Source: Flavobacterium praedii (GTDB lineage Bacteria; Bacteroidota; Bacteroidia; Flavobacteriales; Flavobacteriaceae). Taken from it: a stretch of DNA of 64,000 nt. How positions within the stretch are numbered: the stretch's first letter is position 1; every line of letters begins with the position of its first letter. The DNA is taken from NCBI RefSeq assembly GCF_026810365.1, contig NZ_CP113948.1:3627501-3691500 (forward strand), read 5' to 3'. Below are positions 24,714 to 33,883 of this stretch, in pieces. The notes beneath the pieces are model-generated. The model saw only the letters and a list, made by a program, of their open reading frames with translations, was not told the origin of the DNA and did not search any database. The position numbers were made by a program, and so were the translations under genes.

Positions 24714-25922
24714 ATGAATCAAAACTTTGACATAATAATAGTCGGCGGCGGAGCTGCAGGTTTTTTTACGGCCATCAATATTGTGGAGAAAAATCCAAAA
24801 ATGAAAGTTGCCATACTCGAAAGAGGAGCCGAAGTGTTAGGAAAAGTTCGCGTTTCTGGAGGCGGACGCTGTAATGTAACCCATGCGTGTTTTGAACCGA
24901 ACGAATTGGTGAAGTTTTACCCACGTGGCGAGAAAGAATTGCGAGGTCCTTTTCATCAATTTTGTTCGGGAGATACTATTGAATGGTTTGAGAAGCATGG
25001 AGTAGAACTCAAAATTGAAGAAGATGGAAGAATGTTTCCCGTTTCTAATTCTTCGCAGACTATTATAGATTGTTTTATAAAAGCCACTCAAAAATTGGGG
25101 ATAGCAGTTCTAACTGGACAAAGTGTACAATCGATATTCAAAAAAGATAATTTTTGGAAAGTGGAAACGCAAAACGAAAATTATATTGCAGAAAAATTAG
25201 TTCTTGCCACAGGAAGTAACCCCAAAATCTGGGAAATGCTGCAACAGCAAGGTCACGCGATTGTAAGTCCTGTACCGTCATTGTTTACCTTTAACATAAA
25301 AGATTCCCGAATCAAAGAATTGCCTGGCGTAGCGGCTCAAGTTACGGTAAAAGTCAAAGACACGAAGCTAACCTCAACAGGACCATTGTTAATCACGCAT
25401 TGGGGAATGAGTGGTCCAGCCATTTTGAAATTATCGGCTTGGGGAGCGCGAACTTTATTCGATAAAAATTATCAGTTTACCATTTTTGTAAATTGGCTAA
25501 ATGACATGGATGCCGAAGATGCTGAAAAAGTGCTAAAAACGGTAAAACAAGAACACACCAAAAAAGCCGTTTCCAAAAAATCTCCTTTTGACTTTCCAAA
25601 CCGATTATGGGAAAGTTTAGTTTTGGCTTCGAATATTCCAGAGGAAACCAAATGGGCAGATTTGTCTAAAGTTCAATTGCAAAATTTAGTGAAACAATTG
25701 ACTAATTGCACGTTCCAAGTCAATGGCAAAAGCACTTTTAAAGAAGAGTTTGTAACTGCTGGAGGAATCGATTTAAAAGAAATTAACTTCAAAACTATGG
25801 AAAGCAAACTACACGAAAACCTCTATTTTGCAGGCGAAATCGTGAATATTGATGCTATTACAGGAGGTTTTAATTTCCAGAATGCTTGGACTAGCGGTTT
25901 TATTGTGGCGAGTGCTGTTTAA
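24714..25922 (+). CDS. BaiN/YhiN-family FAD-dependent oxidoreductase
   Basis: A 402-residue flavoprotein of the HI0933/BaiN family. It has an N-terminal FAD Rossmann motif (DIIIVGGGAAGFFTAI), the family signature GKVRVSGGGRCNVTH (about 45-60), ATGSNPKIWE in the middle, and a second FAD contact near the C-terminus (NLYFAGEIVNIDAITGGFN). The physiological substrate of most members is unknown. The ATG at 24714 is preferred because the glycine-rich FAD strand normally begins within the first ten residues. The gene is single, with its own promoter. Confidence 0.88.
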   Translation: MNQNFDIIIVGGGAAGFFTAINIVEKNPKMKVAILERGAEVLGKVRVSGGGRCNVTHACFEPNELVKFYPRGEKELRGPFHQFCSGDTIEWFEKHGVELKIEEDGRMFPVSNSSQTIIDCFIKATQKLGIAVLTGQSVQSIFKKDNFWKVETQNENYIAEKLVLATGSNPKIWEMLQQQGHAIVSPVPSLFTFNIKDSRIKELPGVAAQVTVKVKDTKLTSTGPLLITHWGMSGPAILKLSAWGARTLFDKNYQFTIFVNWLNDMDAEDAEKVLKTVKQEHTKKAVSKKSPFDFPNRLWESLVLASNIPEETKWADLSKVQLQNLVKQLTNCTFQVNGKSTFKEEFVTAGGIDLKEINFKTMESKLHENLYFAGEIVNIDAITGGFNFQNAWTSGFIVASAV

Positions 25923-25940
25923 TTTTAATTTCATTATTTG

Positions 25941-27239
25941 CTATAAATTTGCTTTAATCAATGTCTCCATTTCGGTGCTGGAAGGTCGTGGAGCATCAAG
26001 ATTGATGATTTTTCCATCTTTTCCAAACAAGACACAACGAGGAATTGTAGATAGGTTTATCTCTTTTAATATCTCGTCTTTTTCTGATTTTATAAGTAAA
26101 AAACTGTTCTCTTTGTTGAGGATATCGTTGTATTGAGTCATTGCTTTTTGCCAAGCCGCTTTGCTTTTGTCAATGGATAGAAATAGAAAAGTTACATTTG
26201 GGTATTTTTGCATCAGTTTTTTTTCACTCGGTAACTCTTCTCGACAAGGTATGCACCACGATGCCCAAAAATCAACCAGAACCAATCTTCCAGCATGCTT
26301 TTTTATAACATCATTAATAATTATAGGTGTTGTTCTTGGTAGTAAATCTTGATTTATTGCATCAATGTATTCTTGGTTTTTGCAGTTTTTTCTAAAAAGT
26401 TCAATACTTTGTTCATCAACTACTGTTTTTCCGAATCGATCATTTAAGGAGTAATTAATATTGGTATATAATAAATAATCTCTAATTTTTTGGTTGGAAA
26501 TATTTTTAGCAACAAAGTCCATTTTAGAATATAAATCATTTTTTAAATTCAGATTCTTCATGGATCTTGCAACATAATTCCATAGCAATTCTTTATATCC
26601 TTCGATAGCCAATAACTTATCAGCTTCATTAAAACTTTTTTCTATTGATAAGTAAGTTTCTGGATTTATAACTTTGTTTTCTAATTCATTGAATTTGATT
26701 AAACACCAATACATTGTTTGGAAATATTGATAAAATTCTTTTGAAACTTTCTCTTTTTTATAATAAATTTCCAGTAATTCTAACTCTTTGGTATACTCTT
26801 TATCAAAATACTTTGATGTGCCATTCAATAAACGGATCTGTTTAAGCTCATTATAATTTGAAATATTTTCAGTTTTTCCGAATTTTTCATAACAATCATT
26901 TATGAATTCTGATTCTGATTTTCGATATTTATTGGAGTTGCAATAATAACTGATTAATCCATTTTTATTTATATCAAATTCAATTGTCTCATTTGGGGAC
27001 ACATAAATCAATGTATTTCTAGTAACCTGATTGCATAATAGTGTTGTTGAGCGATCTAATGTTATTTTTAAATCTCTATTATTTTTGTTAAATACGAAGG
27101 GTGACTGCAATGATTCTAAAGATTGACAAGTTAACATAATAGCATCATCAGTATTACCAATATATTTAATGAATATATTTTGTGAGAAAGAATATGATGA
27201 AATAAAAAATATTAAAAATGATTTTTTTATTGCTTTCAT
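25941..27239 (-). CDS. TlpA-like thioredoxin-fold protein, exported
   Basis: A 432-residue protein with a signal peptide (about 1-20, IFFISSYSFSQ) and a long N-terminal region (about 20-300) of no recognisable family. A C-terminal TlpA/ResA thioredoxin domain (about 300-432) has the redox motif WASWCIPCREE (C329, C332) and the cis-proline segment NLSTIPRCVLFGKDG. It probably reduces or oxidises disulfides in the periplasm. It is convergent with the preceding flavoprotein gene (18-nt gap) and divergent from the 27487 gene. Confidence 0.85.
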   Translation of the reverse strand: MKAIKKSFLIFFISSYSFSQNIFIKYIGNTDDAIMLTCQSLESLQSPFVFNKNNRDLKITLDRSTTLLCNQVTRNTLIYVSPNETIEFDINKNGLISYYCNSNKYRKSESEFINDCYEKFGKTENISNYNELKQIRLLNGTSKYFDKEYTKELELLEIYYKKEKVSKEFYQYFQTMYWCLIKFNELENKVINPETYLSIEKSFNEADKLLAIEGYKELLWNYVARSMKNLNLKNDLYSKMDFVAKNISNQKIRDYLLYTNINYSLNDRFGKTVVDEQSIELFRKNCKNQEYIDAINQDLLPRTTPIIINDVIKKHAGRLVLVDFWASWCIPCREELPSEKKLMQKYPNVTFLFLSIDKSKAAWQKAMTQYNDILNKENSFLLIKSEKDEILKEINLSTIPRCVLFGKDGKIINLDAPRPSSTEMETLIKANL

Positions 27240-27424
27240 TGGGATCGTTTTTTTATTTTTTTAAGCTTTTTACTAAATGAAATTAAATCCACATTTATTT
27301 TATTTTTGATACAGAGTTTGGGGTAGTAAAATCGAATGTACGAATATTATTCAAAATAGTACTTTTGGTCTTTTTATATTTTGACTAATTGAATCAATTA
27401 ATTAAACAATTAACAAAAATTTAC

Positions 27425-27463
27425 ATCTATTCTAAGTTTTTATTAAGGACGATTAGAATAGAT
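27425..27463 (+). promoter_or_regulatory. 11-bp inverted repeat in the 27487 leader
   Basis: ATCTATTCTAA (27425-27435) and TTAGAATAGAT (27453-27463) are perfectly complementary, with a 17-nt loop. The hairpin ends 23 nt before the ATG and no T-tract follows. It may be a regulator's dyad or an mRNA leader structure. Confidence 0.5.
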
Positions 27464-27486
27464 TTACTTTCAATAAATTCTTACTT

Positions 27487-28227
27487 ATGAAGGTAAATTT
27501 ACTTGTTGTATTATTCTTGTTTTTCTTTCAATTTAGTTTTTCTCAAAAAGAAGAAATGCTAAAAGGAAAAGTTTTCAATCAAAATCTTCCTATTAAGGGA
27601 GTTGCTATTATTAATTTTAACACTAAAGCTCAAACAAGCACTGATCAGTTTGGTAATTTTTCTATTCCTGCAAAAACAAATGATTTACTCGTTTTTATTT
27701 CAAAAGAGTATCAATTGAAAAAGTTGCTTGTAAACGAAAAACTGTATGATGAAAAAGGATTGGCTGTTTATTTGAACCTAAAACCAGAAGAGTTAGAAGA
27801 AGTAGTGATTACAAAATTACCTTCCCTGAAATTGAGCGGAAGTAAAGGCTACGAACAAGGAAAAGTGGACGAAATAACTTTGGATAAAGCTGCAAGTAAA
27901 CCAAGAACTGGAGTTTACGATGGAGCTATAGAAAACGGTGCCGATATCAATCGAATATTTGGAATGGTTTTGGGACTGTTCATAAAAGACAAAGAACCGC
28001 CCAAAGAAAAAGGGCCAGAAATTGAATTTGCAGTATTGGCAAAAAACACCTGCAATCAAAAATTCTACCTTGAAACTTTAAAATTAAAACTCGAAGAAAT
28101 AGATCTTTTTCTACAGTTTTGTGATACTGATCCCAAATCCAAAAAACTAATTAAAAACAGTAATGTTCTTAGCATGATGGATTTTCTATCGGCTAAAAAC
28201 ATTGAATTTCAAAAGATAAAAAATTAA
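27487..28227 (+). CDS. exported CarboxypepD_reg-like domain protein
   Basis: A 246-residue protein. A signal peptide (MKVNLLVVLFLFFFQFSFSQ) is followed by a CarboxypepD_reg-like beta domain (about 24-100: LKGKVFNQNLPIKGVAIINF, TSTDQFGNFSIPA). The remaining 140 residues, including EELEEVVITKLPSLKLSGS, have no recognised fold. Similar flavobacterial proteins resemble the N-terminal part of TonB-dependent receptors without the barrel. Role unknown. It is a single gene with a leader hairpin and shares a bidirectional terminator with the second PUL. Confidence 0.75.
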   Translation: MKVNLLVVLFLFFFQFSFSQKEEMLKGKVFNQNLPIKGVAIINFNTKAQTSTDQFGNFSIPAKTNDLLVFISKEYQLKKLLVNEKLYDEKGLAVYLNLKPEELEEVVITKLPSLKLSGSKGYEQGKVDEITLDKAASKPRTGVYDGAIENGADINRIFGMVLGLFIKDKEPPKEKGPEIEFAVLAKNTCNQKFYLETLKLKLEEIDLFLQFCDTDPKSKKLIKNSNVLSMMDFLSAKNIEFQKIKN

Positions 28228-28260
28228 AAAGAGAGGACAATGTAAACTGTCCTCTCTTTT
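28227..28260. terminator. bidirectional terminator between convergent genes
   Basis: GAGAGGACA (28231-28239) pairs with TGTCCTCTC (28248-28256), extended by AAAA and TTTT on the two sides. It serves the plus-strand 27487 gene and the minus-strand susD of the second PUL. Confidence 0.85.
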
Positions 28261-28282
28261 AACTAACCAAATATAACGGAAC

Positions 28283-29806
28283 TTAATACCCTGGATTTTG
28301 TTTCATTTTTGTTCCTTGCATTTCATTAAACGGAATTGGGAAAATTTCATCGACACCAGCGTCAAATCCTCTGTTTGCAAGTTTGGTTGCCGCATCTCCC
28401 CATCTTACTAAATCGAAAAAACGATGTCCTTCGCCAGCAAGTTCCATTCTTCTTTCATTTTTAATCGCCGAAAGTGATACGGGAATAGAAGGCATGCCTA
28501 CTCTAGCTCTTACAGCATCCAAAAGTGCTTGTGCTCTTGTTCCTGTTCCTCCCAAAGCTTCGGCTTCTAGTAGATACGTGTCAGCCAATCTGATAATATA
28601 TGAGTTTTGTTGAAAATTCAAATCGACTTCTCCTGGTCCTTGATTGCGATCTTTGGATCTAGGCAGAAATTTATTTAAAAAATACCCTGTTCCTTGGTAT
28701 CCGGCATCATAGGTAACTGCACCGTTTTCTTTCAGTTCTTTCAGATCTAATATAGTAGCATGGAAACGGTTGTCGTTTTGCATAGCATCATACAAATCTT
28801 GAGTCACGACATTAAATCCCCAACCTGGTGATAAATCCAATTCGGTATCTGTTGTGGTGCCTTTGTCATATTCTCTAATACCTATCATTTGATTGGCCAC
28901 ATTTCCTTCTGCAGCTCCACCAAAGGACTCCGCATCCGATCCCCATTGCGTTTGTGAATTATTGGTGTGTGATACTTCAATTAAGGATTCTACATTAAAT
29001 TTATACTCATTTTCAAATTTCCATAAATCTTCAAAATGTTCCAACAGATGATTCCCGTATTGATTGGTTCCTCCTGGCGTTCCATTTACTTCGGACAAAA
29101 CAGCAGCAGCTTCTGTATTTTTTCCATCATATAAATATACTTTTCCGAGCATTGCTTGGGCACCCACTTTGGTAATGCGTCCTAATTCATCATCTGGTAA
29201 AGAAACTGGCAAAACAGCAATGGCTTCCACTAAATCTTTTTCGATTTGAGTATAAACCGCTTTGGGATCTGCTTGAACAACAGTTCTCATATTGTCAAGT
29301 GTCAATGGTTCAAGTAATAAAGGGATGTTCTTGAACATTCGCACCAAATTGAAATAATAAATAGCTCGTAAGGCTTTGGATTCGGCCGCATATCTGACTT
29401 TTAGATTGTTATCCATCGGAATGCTTGGGAGTTTTTGAAGCAACTTGTTGGCTCTGTAAATGCCTTGATAATGATCATTCCATAAACTGGCATAAATATA
29501 GGTTGGTGTCAATGCATGTTTCGAAAAATACTGATGTCCCAAACCATCCGAATCATTGGCGCCACCAGCATAAAAATCATCAGAACCTGAGTTCATTACG
29601 GTTAAAATATTTTCAAACCCACCTGTGTTTTTTCGTAAGATGTCATACACACCTACAAGCGCACTAGTAGCTTGCTTTTCATTGGTATAATAATCAGATT
29701 CTTGAAAAGCACCTTTTGGAGTTACAGTTACAAATTCTTCATCACAAGAACCTAAAGTAACTACTGCAATTGTAATAAATATATATTTGGATAATATAGT
29801 TTTCAT
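28283..29806 (-). CDS. SusD-like lipoprotein of the second PUL
   Basis: A 507-residue SusD/RagB family lipoprotein with a lipobox at Cys21 (TLGSC). Family landmarks are NEKQATSALVGVYDIL, SKALRAIYYFNLVRMFKNIP (helical substrate-binding half), RLADTYLLEAEALGGTG and ERRMELAGEGHRFFDLVRWG, ending NEMQGTKMKQNPGY. It forms the lid of the SusC-type transporter encoded 14 nt upstream. Ligand specificity cannot be read directly; neighbours suggest glucosamine-containing oligosaccharides. Confidence 0.92.
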   Translation of the reverse strand: MKTILSKYIFITIAVVTLGSCDEEFVTVTPKGAFQESDYYTNEKQATSALVGVYDILRKNTGGFENILTVMNSGSDDFYAGGANDSDGLGHQYFSKHALTPTYIYASLWNDHYQGIYRANKLLQKLPSIPMDNNLKVRYAAESKALRAIYYFNLVRMFKNIPLLLEPLTLDNMRTVVQADPKAVYTQIEKDLVEAIAVLPVSLPDDELGRITKVGAQAMLGKVYLYDGKNTEAAAVLSEVNGTPGGTNQYGNHLLEHFEDLWKFENEYKFNVESLIEVSHTNNSQTQWGSDAESFGGAAEGNVANQMIGIREYDKGTTTDTELDLSPGWGFNVVTQDLYDAMQNDNRFHATILDLKELKENGAVTYDAGYQGTGYFLNKFLPRSKDRNQGPGEVDLNFQQNSYIIRLADTYLLEAEALGGTGTRAQALLDAVRARVGMPSIPVSLSAIKNERRMELAGEGHRFFDLVRWGDAATKLANRGFDAGVDEIFPIPFNEMQGTKMKQNPGY

Positions 29807-29820
29807 AAGTTTAGATTTTA

Positions 29821-32800
29821 TTAAAATTGTAAATTAGCACCAAACAAGAATGATCTTGCTTGCGGATAAGTTCCTTTGTCTATTCCAAAAACACCACCTC
29901 CAATTTCTGGGTCATATCCTGTATATTTTGTAAAAGTCATTAGATTTTCTCCTGAAACGTAAAAACGTAATTTAGTAGCACCAATTATTGAAATAGCATT
30001 TGTGGGTAATGAGTATCCTATTTGAATCAATTTTAAGCGCAAATAAGCTCCGTCTTCCAAGAAAAAGTTTGACATTTTTGTAAAGTTCCCATTGTCATCA
30101 TTGTAAGTCAATCGAGCATAATCGTTCGAAGTCCCTTCGCCAGTCCAACGATCCAAAACACTGGTTTGATAATTGGCGTCTTTGGCATCCAAATTGCGCA
30201 ATCCTTGAAATATTTTATTCCCAGCCGCTCCTTGTGTAAAGACCATGAAGTCAAAATTTTTGTAGTCTAAATTTAAAGTTAAACCAAAGGTATATTTTGG
30301 GATACTGCTTCCTAAGAACTGTTTGTCATTAACATCTATCGTTCCATTTCCATCGGTGTCTGCCCAGCGGTAATCACCTGGTTTTGCATCTGGTTGGATA
30401 ATTATTCCTTTGCTGTTTTTATAAGCCGCAATTTCGGCATCATTTTGAAAAACACCAGCGGTTTTAAAACCATAGAATTCATTATAAGAATGTCCAACTT
30501 GTGTTCTTGTTACTTCATCCATCGATTGAAATTTGACATCACCCGGTATGAAATTGGTATTCGAATCAATTTGAGTAATTTCATTTTTTAAATAGGCAAA
30601 ATTTGCATTGGCCGAAAAATTGAAATCACCAAATTGTTTTTTGTAACCCAACTCCACTTCAATTCCTTTATTGTCCATATTGGCAACATTGCCAGTTGGG
30701 TATTCAGGAACACCAACATATCCAGGAATACTCACTGGTCGTAATATTCCTTCGGTAGATTTTTTGTACAAATCAATAGTCAGACTAAGAGAATTGAAAA
30801 AACGAGTTTCAAAACCAAGAGTTGCTTGAGAGGTTTGTTCCCATCTTAGATCAGGATTATTTAGTGTTCCATTTCCGTAGCCTGTTTGAATGATTCCATC
30901 TTTCCCAAAAGCATAATTGTATCCACCAGAAACTAATGATAAATATCTAAAATCAGGTATCGCATCATTTCCAACAACTCCATATCCTCCACGAATTTTC
31001 AACAGATTAATTATATCATTGGTTTTCCAAAAATCTTCTTTGGAGGCAATCCACCCCAAATTGAATGAAGGGAATACACCGAATTTATTATTTTCCCCAA
31101 AACGAGAAGATCCATCGCGACGGATAATTCCAGTAAAAATATATTTCTCTTTGTAGTCGTAATTAACTCTTGAGAATAATGAAGTCAATTTATGCTCCGT
31201 CATATCATAAGCCGTTACATATCGGTCTGAAGCTGGAACATCAAAGTTAAAAGAGGCATTACGATAATCGTTAATTGGCAAATTTGAATACGTCACGGCA
31301 GATCCTCCTCCATTATTACTGGAATAGGATCCTTGTCCCAATAAAACAGTTAAGTTATGATCCCCAAATTTGTTTGAATAAGTCAAAATGTTTTCAATGT
31401 TCCAAGCAAAATCCTTGTACTCACTTTTGTTGTAACTGTTGATCGGATTGGTAACATTTGGATTCAAATAAAATACGGGTATAAAAGCTACACTTCCGCC
31501 AATAGATTGCTTGGCACCAAAAGTGGATCTAATTTTAATGTTTTTAGAAATAGTTGCTTCCAAATAAACATTCCCTACCAAGTCATAAAACGACTGATTG
31601 TTTCCCAATCTAGTTTTGGCATAAGCAACAGGATTGGTAAAATCTTGCGAAAGATATTCGGATATACCATAAGGATTGCCATTTGCATCACGCACTACGG
31701 GATTTGTACTATATGGTGGTGCATTTGCCAAAATAGGATCTGTTTCTACAATTGGGGTAATTGGATCAAGATGAATGGCAGACCCAAGAACTCCTCCATA
31801 TTCCGTATTTGTTTCCCCAATTCCAACTGTTTTTTGAGTAGTAAATCCAAGAGTTTGCCCCAATGTAAATACTTTTGAAATTTTGTGAGTAGAATTTAAA
31901 CGGAAATTCCTTTTACTGTAATTTGAAATTTCGGTTGAGACAATTCCTTCTTGATCTAATAGTCCAAAAGAAGTATAAAAATTGGAAACATCATTTCCGC
32001 CACTGATGCTTAATTCGTGTGAGTAACGAAAAGCACCTGTATTGAAAATAGCTTTTTGCCAATCTGTCCCTGCTCCTAATGTGGCAGGATTTGAAAATTT
32101 TTCAGGTAATCCTGATGCGCTATATTTTTCGTTCATTATTTCGCCATATTGACTGGCGTTTAATAAATTTAATGTTTTTTCTGGTGCCGAAAACCCAGCA
32201 AATCCATTATAATTAACCGTAAATTTTCCTGATTTTCCTTTTTTGGTTGTCACCAAAATAACGCCTGTTGCTGCACGAGTTCCATAGATCGCCGCCGAAG
32301 CTGCATCTTTAAGAACCTCCATAGATTCTATATCAGATTGGTTCAGAAATCCTATTCCGCCAGCATCAACCACCACACCGTCAATTACCCAAAGGGGATC
32401 GTTTCCTCCCTCTCCAAAAGTAGTTATCCCTCTAATTCTAATTGTAGAAGCAGAACCAGGTGAACCTGAATTGGAAGCAACTGTAACGCCCGAAACCCTT
32501 CCTTGTAAAGCTTGCTCAATACGGCCATTGGGTACTTTTTCCAGATCTTTGGCTTTGACACTCGAAATGGCCCCAGTAACAACACTTTTCTTTTGAGTAC
32601 CGTATCCAACAACCACAATTTCATTGAGTTGGTTTTGCTCTATTGTCATTACAACTTTGAGAGCATTTTTGCCATTCACATTTATTTCTTGGGTTTTAAA
32701 ACCAATATATTTGAAGATCAAAACAGTATTTTCTCCTGTATTTTTTATAGTAAAGCTCCCGTCAAAATCAGTTTGAGCTTCTGTATTGCTGCCTTTTATT

Positions 32801-32928
32801 TGTATAGAAACTCCAGGAAGTGGTGCGTTAGAATCCGTCACTATTCCCGTTATATTTTGGGAATAGATCAAACTAGTGCAAATCATAGTTATAAAAACTA
32901 AAAAGCCTTTTTGTAGACTATTTTTCAT
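29821..32928 (-). CDS. SusC-like TonB-dependent receptor of the second PUL
   Basis: A 1035-residue outer-membrane transporter. A signal peptide (about 1-23) precedes a CarboxypepD_reg-like domain (about 25-100, ITGIVTDSNAPLPGVSI), a TonB-box-like EIVVVGYGTQKK, a plug with IRIRGITTFGEGGNDPLWV and YGTRAATGVILVTTKKGKSG, and a barrel ending FLFGANLQF. It imports oligosaccharides together with the SusD homologue. Fifth in the operon order SIS, GH2, permease, ROK, susC, susD; the catabolic genes therefore come before the transporter. Confidence 0.93.
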   Translation of the reverse strand: MKNSLQKGFLVFITMICTSLIYSQNITGIVTDSNAPLPGVSIQIKGSNTEAQTDFDGSFTIKNTGENTVLIFKYIGFKTQEINVNGKNALKVVMTIEQNQLNEIVVVGYGTQKKSVVTGAISSVKAKDLEKVPNGRIEQALQGRVSGVTVASNSGSPGSASTIRIRGITTFGEGGNDPLWVIDGVVVDAGGIGFLNQSDIESMEVLKDAASAAIYGTRAATGVILVTTKKGKSGKFTVNYNGFAGFSAPEKTLNLLNASQYGEIMNEKYSASGLPEKFSNPATLGAGTDWQKAIFNTGAFRYSHELSISGGNDVSNFYTSFGLLDQEGIVSTEISNYSKRNFRLNSTHKISKVFTLGQTLGFTTQKTVGIGETNTEYGGVLGSAIHLDPITPIVETDPILANAPPYSTNPVVRDANGNPYGISEYLSQDFTNPVAYAKTRLGNNQSFYDLVGNVYLEATISKNIKIRSTFGAKQSIGGSVAFIPVFYLNPNVTNPINSYNKSEYKDFAWNIENILTYSNKFGDHNLTVLLGQGSYSSNNGGGSAVTYSNLPINDYRNASFNFDVPASDRYVTAYDMTEHKLTSLFSRVNYDYKEKYIFTGIIRRDGSSRFGENNKFGVFPSFNLGWIASKEDFWKTNDIINLLKIRGGYGVVGNDAIPDFRYLSLVSGGYNYAFGKDGIIQTGYGNGTLNNPDLRWEQTSQATLGFETRFFNSLSLTIDLYKKSTEGILRPVSIPGYVGVPEYPTGNVANMDNKGIEVELGYKKQFGDFNFSANANFAYLKNEITQIDSNTNFIPGDVKFQSMDEVTRTQVGHSYNEFYGFKTAGVFQNDAEIAAYKNSKGIIIQPDAKPGDYRWADTDGNGTIDVNDKQFLGSSIPKYTFGLTLNLDYKNFDFMVFTQGAAGNKIFQGLRNLDAKDANYQTSVLDRWTGEGTSNDYARLTYNDDNGNFTKMSNFFLEDGAYLRLKLIQIGYSLPTNAISIIGATKLRFYVSGENLMTFTKYTGYDPEIGGGVFGIDKGTYPQARSFLFGANLQF

Positions 32929-32996
32929 ACGTGATAATTTAATTGGTTAGTAATAGGTTAGATAATATATAGGTGGTTTAATTTTAATTCGAGAAT

Positions 32997-33863
32997 TTAT
33001 GATTCTAAAATAGTTTCGGTTTTAAAATTATAAACCAATGCTGCAGCTCCTAAAACAGCACTGTTCTTAAGTTCTGATTTTTCTATTTTTAAAGTTTTCA
33101 ATGCAATGGGATACATATAATCTTCCAAATCTTTCCAAACCGCTTCAATAAAAAATTCAAAAGCATTGCTGATGGATCCTCCAAGAATGATTACTTCTGG
33201 ATCATAGGCATATAAAATAATTTTCACCACTTCAGAAAGGTTTTTTCCGTATTCTTCAAAAGTGACCAATGCTTTTTGATCTCCATTTTTGGCGGCTTTA
33301 TAAAGTTCTTCGCCGTCCAAACCTTTAGAAGTAAAAAATTCACTGGCAGTATATTGTTCAATAATTCCGTCTTTGTAAGAAATGCTGCCAATTTCACCCG
33401 CGCCTGTGTTGGCTCCATGGTACAATTTATTGTCTATAATGATGCCGCTTCCTAATCCTGTTCCTATAGTTACACCAATAAAATTTGAGGCATTAATTCC
33501 TTTTCCGAAAAAATTCTCTCCTAAGGCGAAACAATTGGAATCATTATTTACATACACTGGTGTTTTAAAATGGTTTTCGAGTATTTCTTTTAAGTGTACT
33601 TCTTTCCAAGAGGGTATGGCAACTACATCATAAACAATTCCTTTTTCTGAATCAACAACACTTGGAACACCAATTCCAATTCCTTCGCAATCCGATTGAA
33701 ATACTTGCTCAATGGCTTCAATTAATCGGTCTAATACGGCTTTTTCAGATTCTTTTGCAGGGGTGTCTAAAGTACATTCGGAAATTATTTCTTTACCTGA
33801 AATTAGACTTGCATGGATTTTTGTTCCACCCATATCAACGCCTATAGTTTTTCTTTCCAACAT
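32997..33863 (-). CDS. ROK-family sugar kinase, probable glucosamine kinase
   Basis: A 288-residue ROK kinase. The ATP-phosphate loop is GVDMGGTKIHAS (8-19) and the sugar site includes NNDSNCFALGE. The active region is GVTIGTGLGSGIIIDN, with GANTGAGEIGSISY following. The usual ROK zinc motif (CxCxxxGCxE) after GEIG is missing: YKDGIIEQYTASEFF stands in its place, so the protein lacks the structural zinc site. It phosphorylates a hexose at the 6-position. Glucosamine is inferred from the adjacent exo-glucosaminidase and SIS protein; glucose or mannose cannot be excluded. It lies 20 nt downstream of the permease. Confidence 0.85.
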   Translation of the reverse strand: MLERKTIGVDMGGTKIHASLISGKEIISECTLDTPAKESEKAVLDRLIEAIEQVFQSDCEGIGIGVPSVVDSEKGIVYDVVAIPSWKEVHLKEILENHFKTPVYVNNDSNCFALGENFFGKGINASNFIGVTIGTGLGSGIIIDNKLYHGANTGAGEIGSISYKDGIIEQYTASEFFTSKGLDGEELYKAAKNGDQKALVTFEEYGKNLSEVVKIILYAYDPEVIILGGSISNAFEFFIEAVWKDLEDYMYPIALKTLKIEKSELKNSAVLGAAALVYNFKTETILES

Positions 33864-33883
33864 TTTATATTTTTATATAATGA

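Noticed and set aside
31507..31878. 123-codon frame antisense to the second susC
   Set aside because: It is fully contained in a well-supported TonB-dependent receptor gene and has no recognisable domain.
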